DNA of 64,000 nt, taken from contig JAWMQN010000001.1 of the NCBI GenBank assembly GCA_033283265.1, positions 1,178,001 to 1,242,000 of the forward strand, written 5' to 3'. Position numbers and translations under genes: made by a program. The first letter of the stretch is position 1, and each line of letters starts with the position of its first letter. Of the stretch, positions 22,839-32,710 are shown piece after piece. The notes under the pieces were generated by a model. It worked only from the letters and a program-made list of their open reading frames with translations, ran no database searches and was not told the origin of the DNA. The stretch comes from Mangrovimicrobium sp033283265 (GTDB lineage: Bacteria; Pseudomonadota; Gammaproteobacteria; Pseudomonadales; Halieaceae).

Positions 22839-25739
22839 TCAAATGCCCTGTGCAGACAGCCCCCTGGGCGCGGATATCCAACGGATAAAATCCGCCGCCG
22901 GCATGGGCCTGCCGAACAGGTAGCCCTGGAAGCGCTTGCAACCGTAGCCCAGCAGGATGTCCCGCTGTACCGTGGTCTCCACGCCCTCCGCCACCACGGG
23001 TATCTTCATGTGGTCGCCAATGGCGATCATCGACTCGACCATCGGGTGTTCCACCGCTGCGCTCAACTCGGCGATAAACGACTTGTCGATTTTCAGCTGG
23101 TCGAGGGGCAGGTCGCGCAGGTAGGCCAGCGAGGAGTAGCCGGTGCCGAAGTCGTCCAGCGAGATGCGGATACCGAGCTGGCGCAGCGCCGCCAGGCGCT
23201 CGATAGTGTCCTCGAGATCGTAGAGCAGCGCGGTCTCCGTCAGCTCCAGCATGATACTGCCCGGGTCGAGGTGGTAGGTTTTGAGGACGTGGCGCACCTG
23301 GTCGACGAAGTCGGCGCGGTTGAACTGCCAGGGGCTGACGTTGATGGACAGGTAACCGGTGTAGTGCGGGGCGCTCTTTTTCCATTCGGCAAAGCGCGCG
23401 CAGGCCTGGTCGAGCACCCAGCGCCCTATGCTGTGGATGAGCCCGGTCTCCTCCGCGATGGGGATGAACTTCTCCGGCAGCACGTTGCCCATCTCCGGAT
23501 GCTGCCAGCGCAGCAGGGACTCCGCGCCGACCACCTGACCGGCGGCGTCGACCAGGGGCTGGAAATACAGTTCGAGTTCGTTGTTGCCGATCGCCCGGCG
23601 CAGGCCGTCCTCCATTTCCAGGCGCCGCGCGGCGGTCTCCTGCATCTCCGGCGAGTAGAATTCGATGGTGCCGCGGCCGAGGTGCTTGGCCCGGTACAGG
23701 GCCATGTCGGCGTGGCGCATGATGTCCAGCTCGGTCTCACCCGACTGCGGAAACAGCACCACGCCGATACTGGCACCGAGGGTGAACGCGCGCTCCTCGA
23801 CGAACAGCGGGCTCAGCAGCTTGTCGAGGATCTGCTTCGCCAGCTCCCCGGCGACCTTGGCCGCCTCCTCGCTGGAGGGCGTGAGCCGGGTCAGCAGCAC
23901 GGCGAATTCATCGCCGCCGAGGCGCGCGGTGAAACCGCGCTCGCCGACCACGTCGACCAGCCGCCTGCCGACGGCCCGCAACACCTCGTCACCCACATCG
24001 TGGGAGAGCGCGTCGTTGATCGTCTTGAAGTGATCGAGGTCGATCAGCAGGAAGGCGCAGCCGTAGTTACCGGAGCGCACGTCCCGCAGCGTGTCCGAAA
24101 GCCGTTCGTGCATGTGGGCGCGATTGGCCAGCCCGGTGAGATAATCGTAATAGGCGAGCTTGCGGATGTGCCGCTCCGCCTGCAGGCGGCACAGTTCCGT
24201 GCCGGCACGGCCGGCGAATATGTCCAGGATCTCCCGCGCCAGGTCACTGGCTTCATTGGGCTTGTCGTCGGCGATGACCAGGATGCCCAGGGGCTTGCCC
24301 CCGGCATCGCACAGGCGGGTGCCGATATAACTGACCGCGTCGCTTTCGGTGACGATTTCGCTGTCGGGGTAGGCTTCCTGCAGGCCGCTGGGATAGACGC
24401 AGGTGCCGCTGGCGAGGACTTCCGCGCTGGGCGTGGGCGAAATCTGGTAGCTGAAACCGGGCTGCAACCTGCCCTCGCCAGCGAAGGCGAGCGCCCGCAT
24501 CCGGTCCGGGTCGTGCTCGTCAATCGCGCCCACATAGGCATACTTCGACTGGAAGATGTCAGTCAGGCTCAACACCAGCATCTGGAAGAACTCGGCGCTG
24601 GAGGTCGCGGAAATACCCGCGGAGATCGACCTGATGGCCTCCTCCAGGCGCATGTGCTCGGTGATATCCTCGTTCAGTGCAACCAGGCTGGTGACCTCGC
24701 CGAGCTGGTCGCGGATGGGGTAGATATAATTGCGAATCCATTTCTCGCCAATCGGCTTGCCCGCCACGTTGAGGGAACCCTCGGCGTAATACAGCGGGGG
24801 AAACTCTATGGCCTGCCCCGCCATACTGGCCTGCAGGGACTCCATGTGCACCTTTTCCAGATGTGTCTGGTCCTGCCACAGGCTGTAACCTTCCAGTTCC
24901 TCCAGCTTTGCTCCCCACAGTTTCTCCCAGGCCGGATTGACACTGGTTATCTGTCCCCCGGGCGACAGGAACTGCATGCTGATCGGTGACTGCTCGACCA
25001 GGGAGCGGAACTTGTGCTCCGAGGCAATGAGTTGTTCGCGGGTCTCACGGCTCATATCCCAGCTGATGATCACCATGAGTGAGAGAAAGCCAAAGGCGCC
25101 CAGGTCGGGAAAGTCGAGCAGCCCCAGTCTCGCCATGGTGCCCTGCATGACACTGAGCATGAACAGCAACAGGCCGAGGACAAGGAAGCGAGTCTTGCCG
25201 AAGGTCAGTTTGCGCTTGCCCTTGCGGGTGGCATGGATGGCAAAGGCGATTTCGCAGCCCACGGCAGTGACCAACAGGGCCGACCACCAGTTGTACGGGT
25301 CAACCACCCCGACGCCCTTCACGGCGATCTCCCCCCAGGGCAGAGTCGTTGCCCGGATGCCCGAGAAACTGCCGAAATAGAGGCTGTAGGGAAGCACTGC
25401 ATTCACCACCAGCAGGACCGCGAAAGCCAGGCTGAGCGCCCACAGGAGCAAGCGCGGCCGGATGCCGGAGTACTCCGCGATGAACCAGTGGAACAAGGCA
25501 AAAAATGCCAGCGAGCAGGCGAAGTTCATCCGCAGGGCGTGAATATAGGCCTCCGCGCTCTGCGCCTGCATGGTCACGGCCTGATAGACCGCGTAGGGAA
25601 TCATCGTCAGGCACAGGGCGGCCAGCAGCAGGTAGCGCTTGTCCCGCGGCGGGTGCAGGCCCATGGAGAGGTTGTTGAAGGCAGCTGCAGCACAGAGGCC
25701 GGCCAGGGCGTAGATACTGCCGAGCGCAAAGGAGGTCAC
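22839..25739 (-). CDS. Membrane PAS-GAF-GGDEF-EAL c-di-GMP signalling protein
   Basis: A 966-residue protein. Residues 1-228 hold about seven membrane helices; 240-365 a PAS domain; 370-525 a GAF domain; 530-695 a diguanylate cyclase domain with intact RLGGDEF (606-612); 715-960 a phosphodiesterase domain with GAESLLRW (ESL replacing EAL, 740-742), LTETAL, DDFGTGYSSL (862-871), KIDKSFI and VVAEGVET. Both active sites keep their acidic residues, so it could make or degrade c-di-GMP, with the balance set by the sensor parts. GTG start at 25739 precedes the first membrane helix. It may help tune motility. Confidence 0.93.
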   Translation of the reverse strand: MTSFALGSIYALAGLCAAAAFNNLSMGLHPPRDKRYLLLAALCLTMIPYAVYQAVTMQAQSAEAYIHALRMNFACSLAFFALFHWFIAEYSGIRPRLLLWALSLAFAVLLVVNAVLPYSLYFGSFSGIRATTLPWGEIAVKGVGVVDPYNWWSALLVTAVGCEIAFAIHATRKGKRKLTFGKTRFLVLGLLLFMLSVMQGTMARLGLLDFPDLGAFGFLSLMVIISWDMSRETREQLIASEHKFRSLVEQSPISMQFLSPGGQITSVNPAWEKLWGAKLEELEGYSLWQDQTHLEKVHMESLQASMAGQAIEFPPLYYAEGSLNVAGKPIGEKWIRNYIYPIRDQLGEVTSLVALNEDITEHMRLEEAIRSISAGISATSSAEFFQMLVLSLTDIFQSKYAYVGAIDEHDPDRMRALAFAGEGRLQPGFSYQISPTPSAEVLASGTCVYPSGLQEAYPDSEIVTESDAVSYIGTRLCDAGGKPLGILVIADDKPNEASDLAREILDIFAGRAGTELCRLQAERHIRKLAYYDYLTGLANRAHMHERLSDTLRDVRSGNYGCAFLLIDLDHFKTINDALSHDVGDEVLRAVGRRLVDVVGERGFTARLGGDEFAVLLTRLTPSSEEAAKVAGELAKQILDKLLSPLFVEERAFTLGASIGVVLFPQSGETELDIMRHADMALYRAKHLGRGTIEFYSPEMQETAARRLEMEDGLRRAIGNNELELYFQPLVDAAGQVVGAESLLRWQHPEMGNVLPEKFIPIAEETGLIHSIGRWVLDQACARFAEWKKSAPHYTGYLSINVSPWQFNRADFVDQVRHVLKTYHLDPGSIMLELTETALLYDLEDTIERLAALRQLGIRISLDDFGTGYSSLAYLRDLPLDQLKIDKSFIAELSAAVEHPMVESMIAIGDHMKIPVVAEGVETTVQRDILLGYGCKRFQGYLFGRPMPAADFIRWISAPRGLSAQGI

Positions 25740-26558
25740 AGTGCTGTTGTCCCCATCCCCCGGCGCTCGACGACGTCTTTTCGACCTTGCCCGGCGAGCC
25801 GCCGCGCTTCGGGTAACCCGGTTACAAACGACATATTGCAGAACTCCCCGCCGCCGTATCGGCAGACGATACCGGGGTCGCCTATCTCCTCGAGCCGAGC
25901 GAGACGGCGCACACCATTATTATTATTTCATCGCCTGTTACATGCCCGTGACAGTCGCTCACCGGCCTGGCGTGGCCGACATCCGTCATTGTGCATGCAA
26001 GGCTGCCTCAGTTTTTTCCGCGGCCTACAGGCCAGCTACCATCCCCTCGCGGGGTGAGCACCACCTGTGGCAACCGACCGGGGATGGGACAGCTATCGAC
26101 CCGGCATTGCCGCGCCTCGCCCCGCCGGCTCCTCAGCCCGCCGCGAGCGCCCTTGAACCCCAGGCCGCGGGACAGGGTATCAGCCCGCCGAGCATTTTTC
26201 TCCCCCCTCTTGGCGAACGGCCCAAGCCCGGGACAACCAGCGACACTTTCCGCCCGTGAACACCCGGCTGCCAGGACCACACACCCGCAGTTGCGCAAGC
26301 GCGGGGCGCGCACTCCTGTCGCATTTAGCGCGAGATCACGGGAAAGGCCAAGGGGTCTTTGGCCCGATGAATGGCCCAGTGTGATACGCACAGCACTGTC
26401 GGTAAAAAATTTGTGAGCGAGTTCTCTTTTTTGCGGAGAAACACCGGACGGGTGCAGAGCGAACGCCGAGCCGCGATGAGAGGACCGCAGTTGCCTGGCA
26501 GCGGCACATGATAGCGCCCTGCGGCAGGGCGCAAACCGCCCGCAACCTCCGGTCGCGG
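25740..26558. other. Long intergenic region with one strong hairpin
   Basis: An 819-bp gap. Open frames on both strands are low-complexity Arg/Pro/Ala translations and look non-coding. It holds a perfect stem-loop GCGCCCTG-CGG-CAGGGCGC at 26514-26532, about 30 bp past the end of the TolB/TPR gene, which may terminate or protect that transcript although it lacks a T-run. A short AT-rich patch (TATTATTATT, about 25918) stands out upstream of the GGDEF/EAL gene. I see no RNA gene. Confidence 0.5.
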
Positions 26559-28391
26559 TTACCAGGGTAGCTTGACCTCGAAGCGGATCGCGTCGAGCTG
26601 CGCGGCCTGCTTGCCGATCCTGCCGAGAAACTGCTGCCAGCGGGGGTCCGCGTGGAGCGTGCGGAACAGGATCTCGGCGACGATATCCGCCAGCCCCGGG
26701 TCGTGGTACTGCACCGCCTTTTCCAGCCACTCGAAAGCGGCGTCGCTGTCGCCCCGGTACGCCAGCGCGTAGGCTATGTTGTAGGCCCACTGGTCGGCGT
26801 ACTTCTCTGCGAGCTCCGCCAGGGCGGCGTCCGAGGCAACACTGTCGCCGAGACTGTGGTGGACCATCACCAGGCCGATCAGGCGATAGGCCTCGCTGGG
26901 TTCAAGCTGCACCGCAGCCAGCGCCGCCTCGACATCACCGCGCAGCAACTCAGCGGTAGCGATGAAGGAGTGAACCCCGAGATAATCCGGGGCCAGCCGC
27001 AGCACGGCGCGAAACTGCCCGATTGCCTCCTCCCAGCGACCGGCAGACAGATAGGTCAGCCCCAGGTTATACATGGCGGTGGGATCGAGGGGGTCGCGGG
27101 CCGCCTGGTACTCGATGAGGCGCAGCGCCTCCTCCAGCCGCCCGAGGCCCTTCAGCAGCAGTGCCGCATTACCCACCACGCCGGTGGCTGTCGGGGTGAG
27201 TGCCAGGGCACTTTCGTAGTAGGCGGCGGCGGCGGGCAAGTCGTGGTCGAACCACATGGCGACCCAGCCCAGGTAGGCATAGGCGCCGGCACTGGCCGGA
27301 TCGACCTCGAGGGCCTGCAGCGCCGCCGCTCTCGCCTCGGCGAAGCCGGCCTCAAAGGGCAGGAAGCTGTTGGTGGCCTGGTTGCTGAAGTTCACCGCCA
27401 GCCCGACCCAGGCCGGCGCGTAGCGCGGATCGATCTGCAGGGCTTCCCGGTACAGCTTGTTGGACCGCTCCAGGTTCTCCCGCGTGATACTGCGGCCGAC
27501 GAAGCGGGCCTGCAGTGCCAGCGCGTAGGCCTGGGGATCGGTCACCGAGACGCTGGGCATCTCATTCAGCAGGCTCAGTTTCAACTGGGCGACGGTCTGC
27601 GCGGCAATATCGTCCTGGATCGCGAAGATGTCGCCGAGTTCGGCCTCGTAGGTCCTCGACCAGATATGGCTGTCGCTGCGCGCGTCGATCAGCTGGGTGG
27701 TTATGCGCAGGCGCTCGGCCGACTTGCGGATCGAACCCTCGAGCACGTAGCTCACCTGGAGGTCGCTGGCGATACGCGAAAGCGGCAGGTCCTTGCCCTT
27801 GTAGGCGAAGGCGGTGGTGCGCGAAATCACCCGGATGCCGGGCAACTGGGCCAGCAGGTTGAGAACCTCCTCGGTGATCCCGTCGGAGAAGTACTCCTGC
27901 TGCGCATCGCTGCTCAGGTTGAGGAAGGGCAGCACGACGATGGATTTGTCCCCGTAAACCTCGCGGATGGCCTCGCTGCGGCCCGCATCCCGTGCCGATG
28001 CCAGCTCCCGGGCGTGCGCCTCGCGCTGCGAACTCTCGAATGCCGGGGTGAACACGAACTTGTCGACAGCGAAGTAGCACAGCGCAAGTAGCAGCAGGAC
28101 CACGATCAGGCGATCGAAGTACTTGCCCTGGTAGCGGCTGACCGAGTCGGAGTGTTCGATGCTGTCCTCCCGGCGCAATCCTTCGGGCGTGAGCCCGAAC
28201 ACCCAGGACAGCAGGATTGCCGGGAAAAAGCCGATGGCGAGGACAATGACCACGATACGCGCCGGCGCATCGCTGAAACCGAAGAGTGGAAATACCGTTT
28301 CCGCGACTTGCACCAGCAGCCAGGCACAGGCCAGGTAGAGGCCTGCCGTGCGGAAGACGTTGCGGCGCATAAGTTCGGAAACGAGGGACAC
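26559..28391 (-). CDS. Membrane protein with TolB-like/FlgO-like domain and TPR repeats
   Basis: A 610-residue protein. The N-terminus follows a known family pattern: ELMRRNVFRTAGLYLACAWLLVQVAE, a second helix, then LTPEGLRRED, and a third helix near 95-113. Residues about 145-270 form a TolB N-terminal/FlgO-like domain (KSIVVLPFLNLSSDAQQEYFSDGITEEVLNLL...VSYVLEGSIRKS...RITTQLIDA...HIWSRTYE), as in the effector part of many adenylate-cyclase-like and CadC-like proteins. Residues 300-560 carry TPR units. No catalytic or DNA-binding domain is visible. Family function is unclear; a role in envelope sensing is plausible. GTG start. Confidence 0.85.
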   Translation of the reverse strand: MSLVSELMRRNVFRTAGLYLACAWLLVQVAETVFPLFGFSDAPARIVVIVLAIGFFPAILLSWVFGLTPEGLRREDSIEHSDSVSRYQGKYFDRLIVVLLLLALCYFAVDKFVFTPAFESSQREAHARELASARDAGRSEAIREVYGDKSIVVLPFLNLSSDAQQEYFSDGITEEVLNLLAQLPGIRVISRTTAFAYKGKDLPLSRIASDLQVSYVLEGSIRKSAERLRITTQLIDARSDSHIWSRTYEAELGDIFAIQDDIAAQTVAQLKLSLLNEMPSVSVTDPQAYALALQARFVGRSITRENLERSNKLYREALQIDPRYAPAWVGLAVNFSNQATNSFLPFEAGFAEARAAALQALEVDPASAGAYAYLGWVAMWFDHDLPAAAAYYESALALTPTATGVVGNAALLLKGLGRLEEALRLIEYQAARDPLDPTAMYNLGLTYLSAGRWEEAIGQFRAVLRLAPDYLGVHSFIATAELLRGDVEAALAAVQLEPSEAYRLIGLVMVHHSLGDSVASDAALAELAEKYADQWAYNIAYALAYRGDSDAAFEWLEKAVQYHDPGLADIVAEILFRTLHADPRWQQFLGRIGKQAAQLDAIRFEVKLPW

Positions 28392-28701
28392 AAGCTCACC
28401 AAAAAAACGTGGTGTCTGGCTTGAATAGTCGCCGAATCGCGGATTAAAAGGAAGAGTCCCGTGCCCGGGGTGAACAACTGACCCGGCACTCCCGGACAGG
28501 CTTCAATCAGCTGTAACACCGGATAAAGCCCCTGGCTTGCCCGCCGGGGGGCGAAACCGATACCGGGCATGGCACCTGCTGTATCTGCCGGCCTGTTACC
28601 TTGTTTGCGACGCCTCCTGCCAGTAGCGGAGTCGAATGTATCCTTTCAAATCAGCCGCGCCATGCCGTTGGCATCGCAGGTAACCAACCGCTCGCAAACG
28701 C
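28392..28701. other. Intergenic region, nothing recognised
   Basis: About 310 bp between the start of the TolB/TPR gene and the end of the cNMP/GGDEF pseudogene. It must contain the promoter of the TolB/TPR gene, but I see no convincing -35/-10 pair, RNA or repeat. Confidence 0.4.
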
Positions 28702-29677
28702 CTAACGCTCCAGGGTTTTGACCCGGTCTCCGCCGCCTTCCATCGCCTTGTAGAGCGTCTCGTCCGCTACCTTTAGCAGGCCCGGCAGCTCGTCGTCAGG
28801 CTGCAGGGTTGCAACAGCAACGGAAATCGTGGGGCCGGGGTAGCTCATGGCACCGTGCCGTACCGGGTTATTCTTGACGGCTTCGCGCAGGCGTTCGGCG
28901 GTGAGCATCGCGCCTTCACGCTGAGTGTCGGGAAGAATCACGATAAAGCGGTCGTTCCCGTAACGGGCAACCTTGTCCGATGAGCGAAGGCCACCAGTCA
29001 GCGTGTCGGCGACATGACGCAGGACCTGGTCGGCCACGGCGGGCCCATAGTTATCGCTATACGAATCAAAAACATCGATGTTGAGAACAAACACGGTCAG
29101 AACGGGCATTTCCATTCCCATCGAGACGTTGACTTTCAGGCGGGAGAAATAATTTTCGACCCAATCGGCGTTGTACAGCCCGGTAAGTACGTCGCGCTTG
29201 GCGTGGTCCGCCAGTTCTTCCTTGAGTAGCAGGCTGCTGCCGATGGCTTCATTGCAATAGCGCAGACGCCTGGACAGAAGATACAACACTGATGTGACCA
29301 CTCAATCATGTAAGTGAGGGTCTCGTGACTGATAACCAGAACGTGTAAATCAGTTTCAGCGACGACAACGGCAGACGGGGTTTTACTGTCAAACAGCGAG
29401 ACTTCCCCGATACACTCTCCCGCCCCCACGTAGGCCACCGCACCAGTATCGCTGGCACTCAGGTGGATACTCGCCCTGCCGTCGAGAATGATCAGCAAAG
29501 AGTTGTTTCTCACTTCCGGGCTGAGCACCCTGCTGCCGGCCTTGAACCACTTCAACGGACTGTTCGCCACCTAGGAATAATCAGGTCCGAGTCCACGCCC
29601 TGGAACAGCGACAAGTCTTCCAGGTTATATTTTCTCGCACAGTCCTTGTAGGGGACTTCCAGGTCTGCAATCTCCAT
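28702..29677 (-). pseudogene. Frameshifted cNMP-binding/GGDEF protein
   Basis: The pieces of one gene lie in three frames. The first (from ATG 29677, with AAGGAG upstream) gives MEIADLEVPYKDCARKYNL through SLFQGVDSDLIIP. After a shift near 29570 comes a cyclic-nucleotide-binding domain (SLLIILDGRASIHL...GAGECIGEVSLFD...AETDLHVLVISHETL). After a second shift near 29290 comes a diguanylate-cyclase-like domain (RDVLTGLYNADWVENYF...YGNDRFIVILPD). The GGDEF motif reads GNDRF, so the ancestor was probably already inactive as a cyclase. Total span fits a protein of about 325 residues. Sequencing errors could also explain the shifts, but two in one gene favour decay. Confidence 0.75.
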
Positions 29678-29965
29678 ATCTGCTCCTTTTGAGGTGTGGC
29701 CCTGCAACACGAATGATGGGGTGAGCTTTTTCTAGCAGTGTAAAAAAATGATAATAGGAGCTCGTTGCAATACTGCGCAGTGCGTCACGCAATGGCGTAA
29801 AAAGCCATAAATAACAGTATGTTGACGGCGATAACGGCGGAGTGGCGGGCACTTTTCCGGGGGGCGACCTGATTACAATTTTTTCATCTTGGAAGGGCAG
29901 GACGGGCGCCTGCGCAATCCCGCGGATGCGGGCTGGCCAGCCCCCGCTTGCAGCCAGGGTCCCAG
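29678..29965. other. AT-rich intergenic region, nothing recognised
   Basis: About 290 bp, more AT-rich than its surroundings (runs such as TGTAAAAAAATGATAATAGG near 29740). It should hold the promoter for the cNMP/GGDEF gene on the minus strand, and the end of the PKD gene lies to its right. No RNA gene, terminator with T-run, or repeat was identified. Confidence 0.4.
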
Positions 29966-30868
29966 CTACATGTCCCGGCGAGTTGCACCCAGGGCAAGCA
30001 GCGCTGCCAGGGCCATCAGCAGGGCCAGCGCGGCGCTGCCGGCGGAACCAAGTGCGGGCACGGCCTCGGGCGGCGGCGTGGGAGCCGGCGGCGGCGGAGG
30101 CGGCGGTGGTATCGGGGCGACGACACTCACCGGGAAAGTCGTGCTTGCCTGGCCCGTGTCGTCATCGACCAGGGTCAGGACGATGGTGTAATTCCCCACG
30201 CTGGCATAGCTGTGACCGGGATCAATGCCGGTTGTGCCCGCAGGATAGTTGAAGTTTTCCACCGCGCCGCCGTCGCCCCAGTCCACGCTCAGGAGAAAGT
30301 TATCGAGCGTGCCCGGGTCGTCGAGCACGCCGCTGAGGGTCATGGCCACCCCCTCTTCCACCGGACTCGGGACCGCGAGCGAGCCCAGGTTCGGAGCGAC
30401 GTTGTTGACCGTGACCGGGATCGAGAGGGCGGTGTTTGCCGCGGGATCGGAGACTGTCACCGTAATCTGGTAGTTATCCGACGGCGTGCCGCTGGGATTG
30501 TCGTCCAGGTACTGTTGCGGCACGCTGAAACCAATCTCCCCGGTGCCGGCATTGACCGCGGTAATGGAAAGCACCGCCGCGTCCGTCGATGAGTTGAAGG
30601 TATCACCGACGCTGAGCACACTGCTTGCCGGCAGCGCGAAATTTGAGTTGTTACCCCCGGTACTCAGGGGGTCGCCCCAGTTGATCTCGACGGCGTGGGT
30701 CAGGGCAAGGTTGGGCTCGGTGAATGATCCAATGAGGTTTGCCTGGTCGCCTTCATTTATGGCTGCTACAGGGTTGAGAGTGACGGATGGCTGCGCTGCA
30801 ACGGACAGGCTGGCGACCAGCAGGCCGAGGACAATGATCAGTCGCAGAATAAAATTGTTGGAGTGCAT
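29966..30868 (-). CDS. Secreted PKD-domain protein with C-terminal sorting signal
   Basis: A 300-residue protein with a signal peptide (ends SVAAQPSV). It contains beta-rich repeats and one clear PKD-like domain at about 155-250 (GVLDDPGTLDNFLLSVDWGDGG...GHSYASVGNYTIVLTLVDDD). A run of eight prolines leads to a tail VPALGSAGSAALALLMALAA then LLALGATRRDM, that is, a short motif, one membrane helix and terminal Arg-Arg. This resembles the IPTL-CTERM class of sorting signals handled by exosortase-type systems. GGAG lies nine bases before ATG. Probably surface-displayed; ligand unknown. Confidence 0.8.
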   Translation of the reverse strand: MHSNNFILRLIIVLGLLVASLSVAAQPSVTLNPVAAINEGDQANLIGSFTEPNLALTHAVEINWGDPLSTGGNNSNFALPASSVLSVGDTFNSSTDAAVLSITAVNAGTGEIGFSVPQQYLDDNPSGTPSDNYQITVTVSDPAANTALSIPVTVNNVAPNLGSLAVPSPVEEGVAMTLSGVLDDPGTLDNFLLSVDWGDGGAVENFNYPAGTTGIDPGHSYASVGNYTIVLTLVDDDTGQASTTFPVSVVAPIPPPPPPPPAPTPPPEAVPALGSAGSAALALLMALAALLALGATRRDM

Positions 30869-30979
30869 TGTGGTTATCTCCTCTGGCTGCCGGGCTGTCC
30901 GCTCTCACGACCGGGTAGCGTGGCCACAGCTCGAGTATCAGCAGGCGAGATTCGGCCGTCAACTCAAAGCTGGCCGATA

Positions 30980-32536
30980 CTACTTTACTCTGGCGGGCTC
31001 CAGCGCCCGGCTGTAGACGCTCGTACCGTCGATATCCTTGAGGCTGACGGTCATGGTCCCACTGCCCGCATCGATGTTCACCTCGCCGAAGAACTGCAGG
31101 CCGGCATAGGGTGAACTGCCCTGGGGCAGGCCCTCGGTACCCGGCGCCATTTCAAAGTCCGCCGCGATGCCGAAGGTGAGGTCCCTGGTTTTCGGGCCGA
31201 AGGACCCCGCGTTCAGGGGGCCGGCGACGAATTCCCAGAAGGGCAGGAAGTCCTGCATCGATGCATTTTCGGGCGTGTAGACATGCGCCGCCGCATAGTG
31301 CACGTCCGCCGTCAACCAGACGACGTTGTGCAGCTGCCGCTGCTTGATGCCGCGCAACAAGCGGGCGATCTCCAGTTCGCGGCCAGCCGCCGGGCCGTCA
31401 TTGCCGTTGGTGATACCCTCCCAGCGCCGCGGCGGGTGGTGGCCGAAGTCGTCGTCGATATTGAGGCCGATCGGCATGTCCGCGGCGATCACCTTCCACA
31501 GCGCCGGCGACGCTTCCATCGCAGCCAGCAGCCAGTCGACCTGTTCATCGCCGAGGAAGGCGGTCTCCGGCCCCTCCACCGGCTGGGTGTTGTGGGTGTT
31601 GGGGCCGCGGTAGCTGCGCATATCCAGCACGAATACATCCAGCAGGCTGCCGAAGGCGAGCTTGCGGTAGATGCGCTGCGCTTCCCCTGCGCCGCGCTCG
31701 CGCAGCGGCGCGTATTCGAAAAAGGCCCGGGTTGCATGGGCAATGAGCCGGGGCACGCTTTTCTCGACATAGCGCGGGTCGGACTCCAGGCTCTTGGCGT
31801 CGGACCAGTTGTTGACCACCTCGTGGTCGTCCCACTGGGCAATGACCGGCACCTCGGCGTGGAAGCGGCGCACGTTGTGGTCGAGCAGGTTGTAGCGGTA
31901 GCGGCCGCGAAATTCATCGAGGGTCTCGGCGACCTTGCTCACCTCGGGCGTGACGATGTTGTTCCAGACTTCCCCGTTGCCGGCCACGGCGCTCGGCGGT
32001 ATCGGGGCGTCGGCATATATGTTGTCGCCACTGTGGATGAAGAACTGCGGTTGTACCCGGCGCATGCTCTCGAAGATTTTCATGCCGCCGAAGGCCGGGT
32101 TGATACCCCAGCCCTGGCCCGCGTTATCGCCGCCCCAGACGAAGCGGATACGCTCCCCCTCCCCCACCGTGTGGAAACGGCCAGTCACCTGTTCACTGCG
32201 TTCCGGCTTATCGCCAAGCCCCTCGAACCAGACCTTGACGAAAACATCGCGACCCGGTGCCAGGCCAGCGATCTCGACCTTGCCGGTGTAATCTGTCCCG
32301 GCCGTGACCAGGGGCCCGGGGAGGCTTGCCGGGTCGGAAAATTCGCTGCTGTAGGCGTACTCGACCAGCATCCGCGAGGCTTCGCTGCTGCGGCTCCAGA
32401 CGACGATACGATCGCCGCCGGGGTCGCCAAACTGGATGCCCTGCTCGATACGCGGCGCCGCCAGCGCGGCCGGGCCCGCCAGGGCCAGTGACAGTAACAG
32501 GGCCAGTGAGTCGAGCCTGTGGATACTTCGGTACAT
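30980..32536 (-). CDS. phoD: PhoD-family alkaline phosphatase/phosphodiesterase
   Basis: A 518-residue secreted metallo-phosphoesterase. The signal peptide ends near ALAAPRI. Family metal-binding motifs are GGDNAGQGWG, FIHSGDNIYADAP, IAQWDDHEVVNNW, VLDMRSYRG and LTADVHYAA. Substrates of the family include phosphodiesters and phosphomonoesters, often used for phosphate scavenging. The start at 32536 (MYRSIH) has GGGGGATTGG upstream. The open frame extends far upstream (to 34027) through the antisense of the DacB gene, which is a shadow. No Pho box was identified in the gap to 32710. Confidence 0.88.
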   Translation of the reverse strand: MYRSIHRLDSLALLLSLALAGPAALAAPRIEQGIQFGDPGGDRIVVWSRSSEASRMLVEYAYSSEFSDPASLPGPLVTAGTDYTGKVEIAGLAPGRDVFVKVWFEGLGDKPERSEQVTGRFHTVGEGERIRFVWGGDNAGQGWGINPAFGGMKIFESMRRVQPQFFIHSGDNIYADAPIPPSAVAGNGEVWNNIVTPEVSKVAETLDEFRGRYRYNLLDHNVRRFHAEVPVIAQWDDHEVVNNWSDAKSLESDPRYVEKSVPRLIAHATRAFFEYAPLRERGAGEAQRIYRKLAFGSLLDVFVLDMRSYRGPNTHNTQPVEGPETAFLGDEQVDWLLAAMEASPALWKVIAADMPIGLNIDDDFGHHPPRRWEGITNGNDGPAAGRELEIARLLRGIKQRQLHNVVWLTADVHYAAAHVYTPENASMQDFLPFWEFVAGPLNAGSFGPKTRDLTFGIAADFEMAPGTEGLPQGSSPYAGLQFFGEVNIDAGSGTMTVSLKDIDGTSVYSRALEPARVK

Positions 32537-32710
32537 CCAATCCCCCGGATAATTGCCCGGCGCAAGCCAGTTCGCTGCTGCCATCTTAGCGCCTGCGCGC
32601 ACCCGGCAACGACCCCCGAACCGGGCGCAAGGGCAAAATATCCCGGTGCATCGCACCCGGCGTCCTGCTATCGTTAGCCGCAGTACCCCGTCATCGCGAG
32701 TGTTGTGCGC

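Noticed and set aside
25741..26259. A 172-codon frame on the plus strand in the long intergenic region
   Set aside because: Arg/Ala/Pro-rich, no domain, no ribosome binding site; typical of non-coding high-GC DNA.
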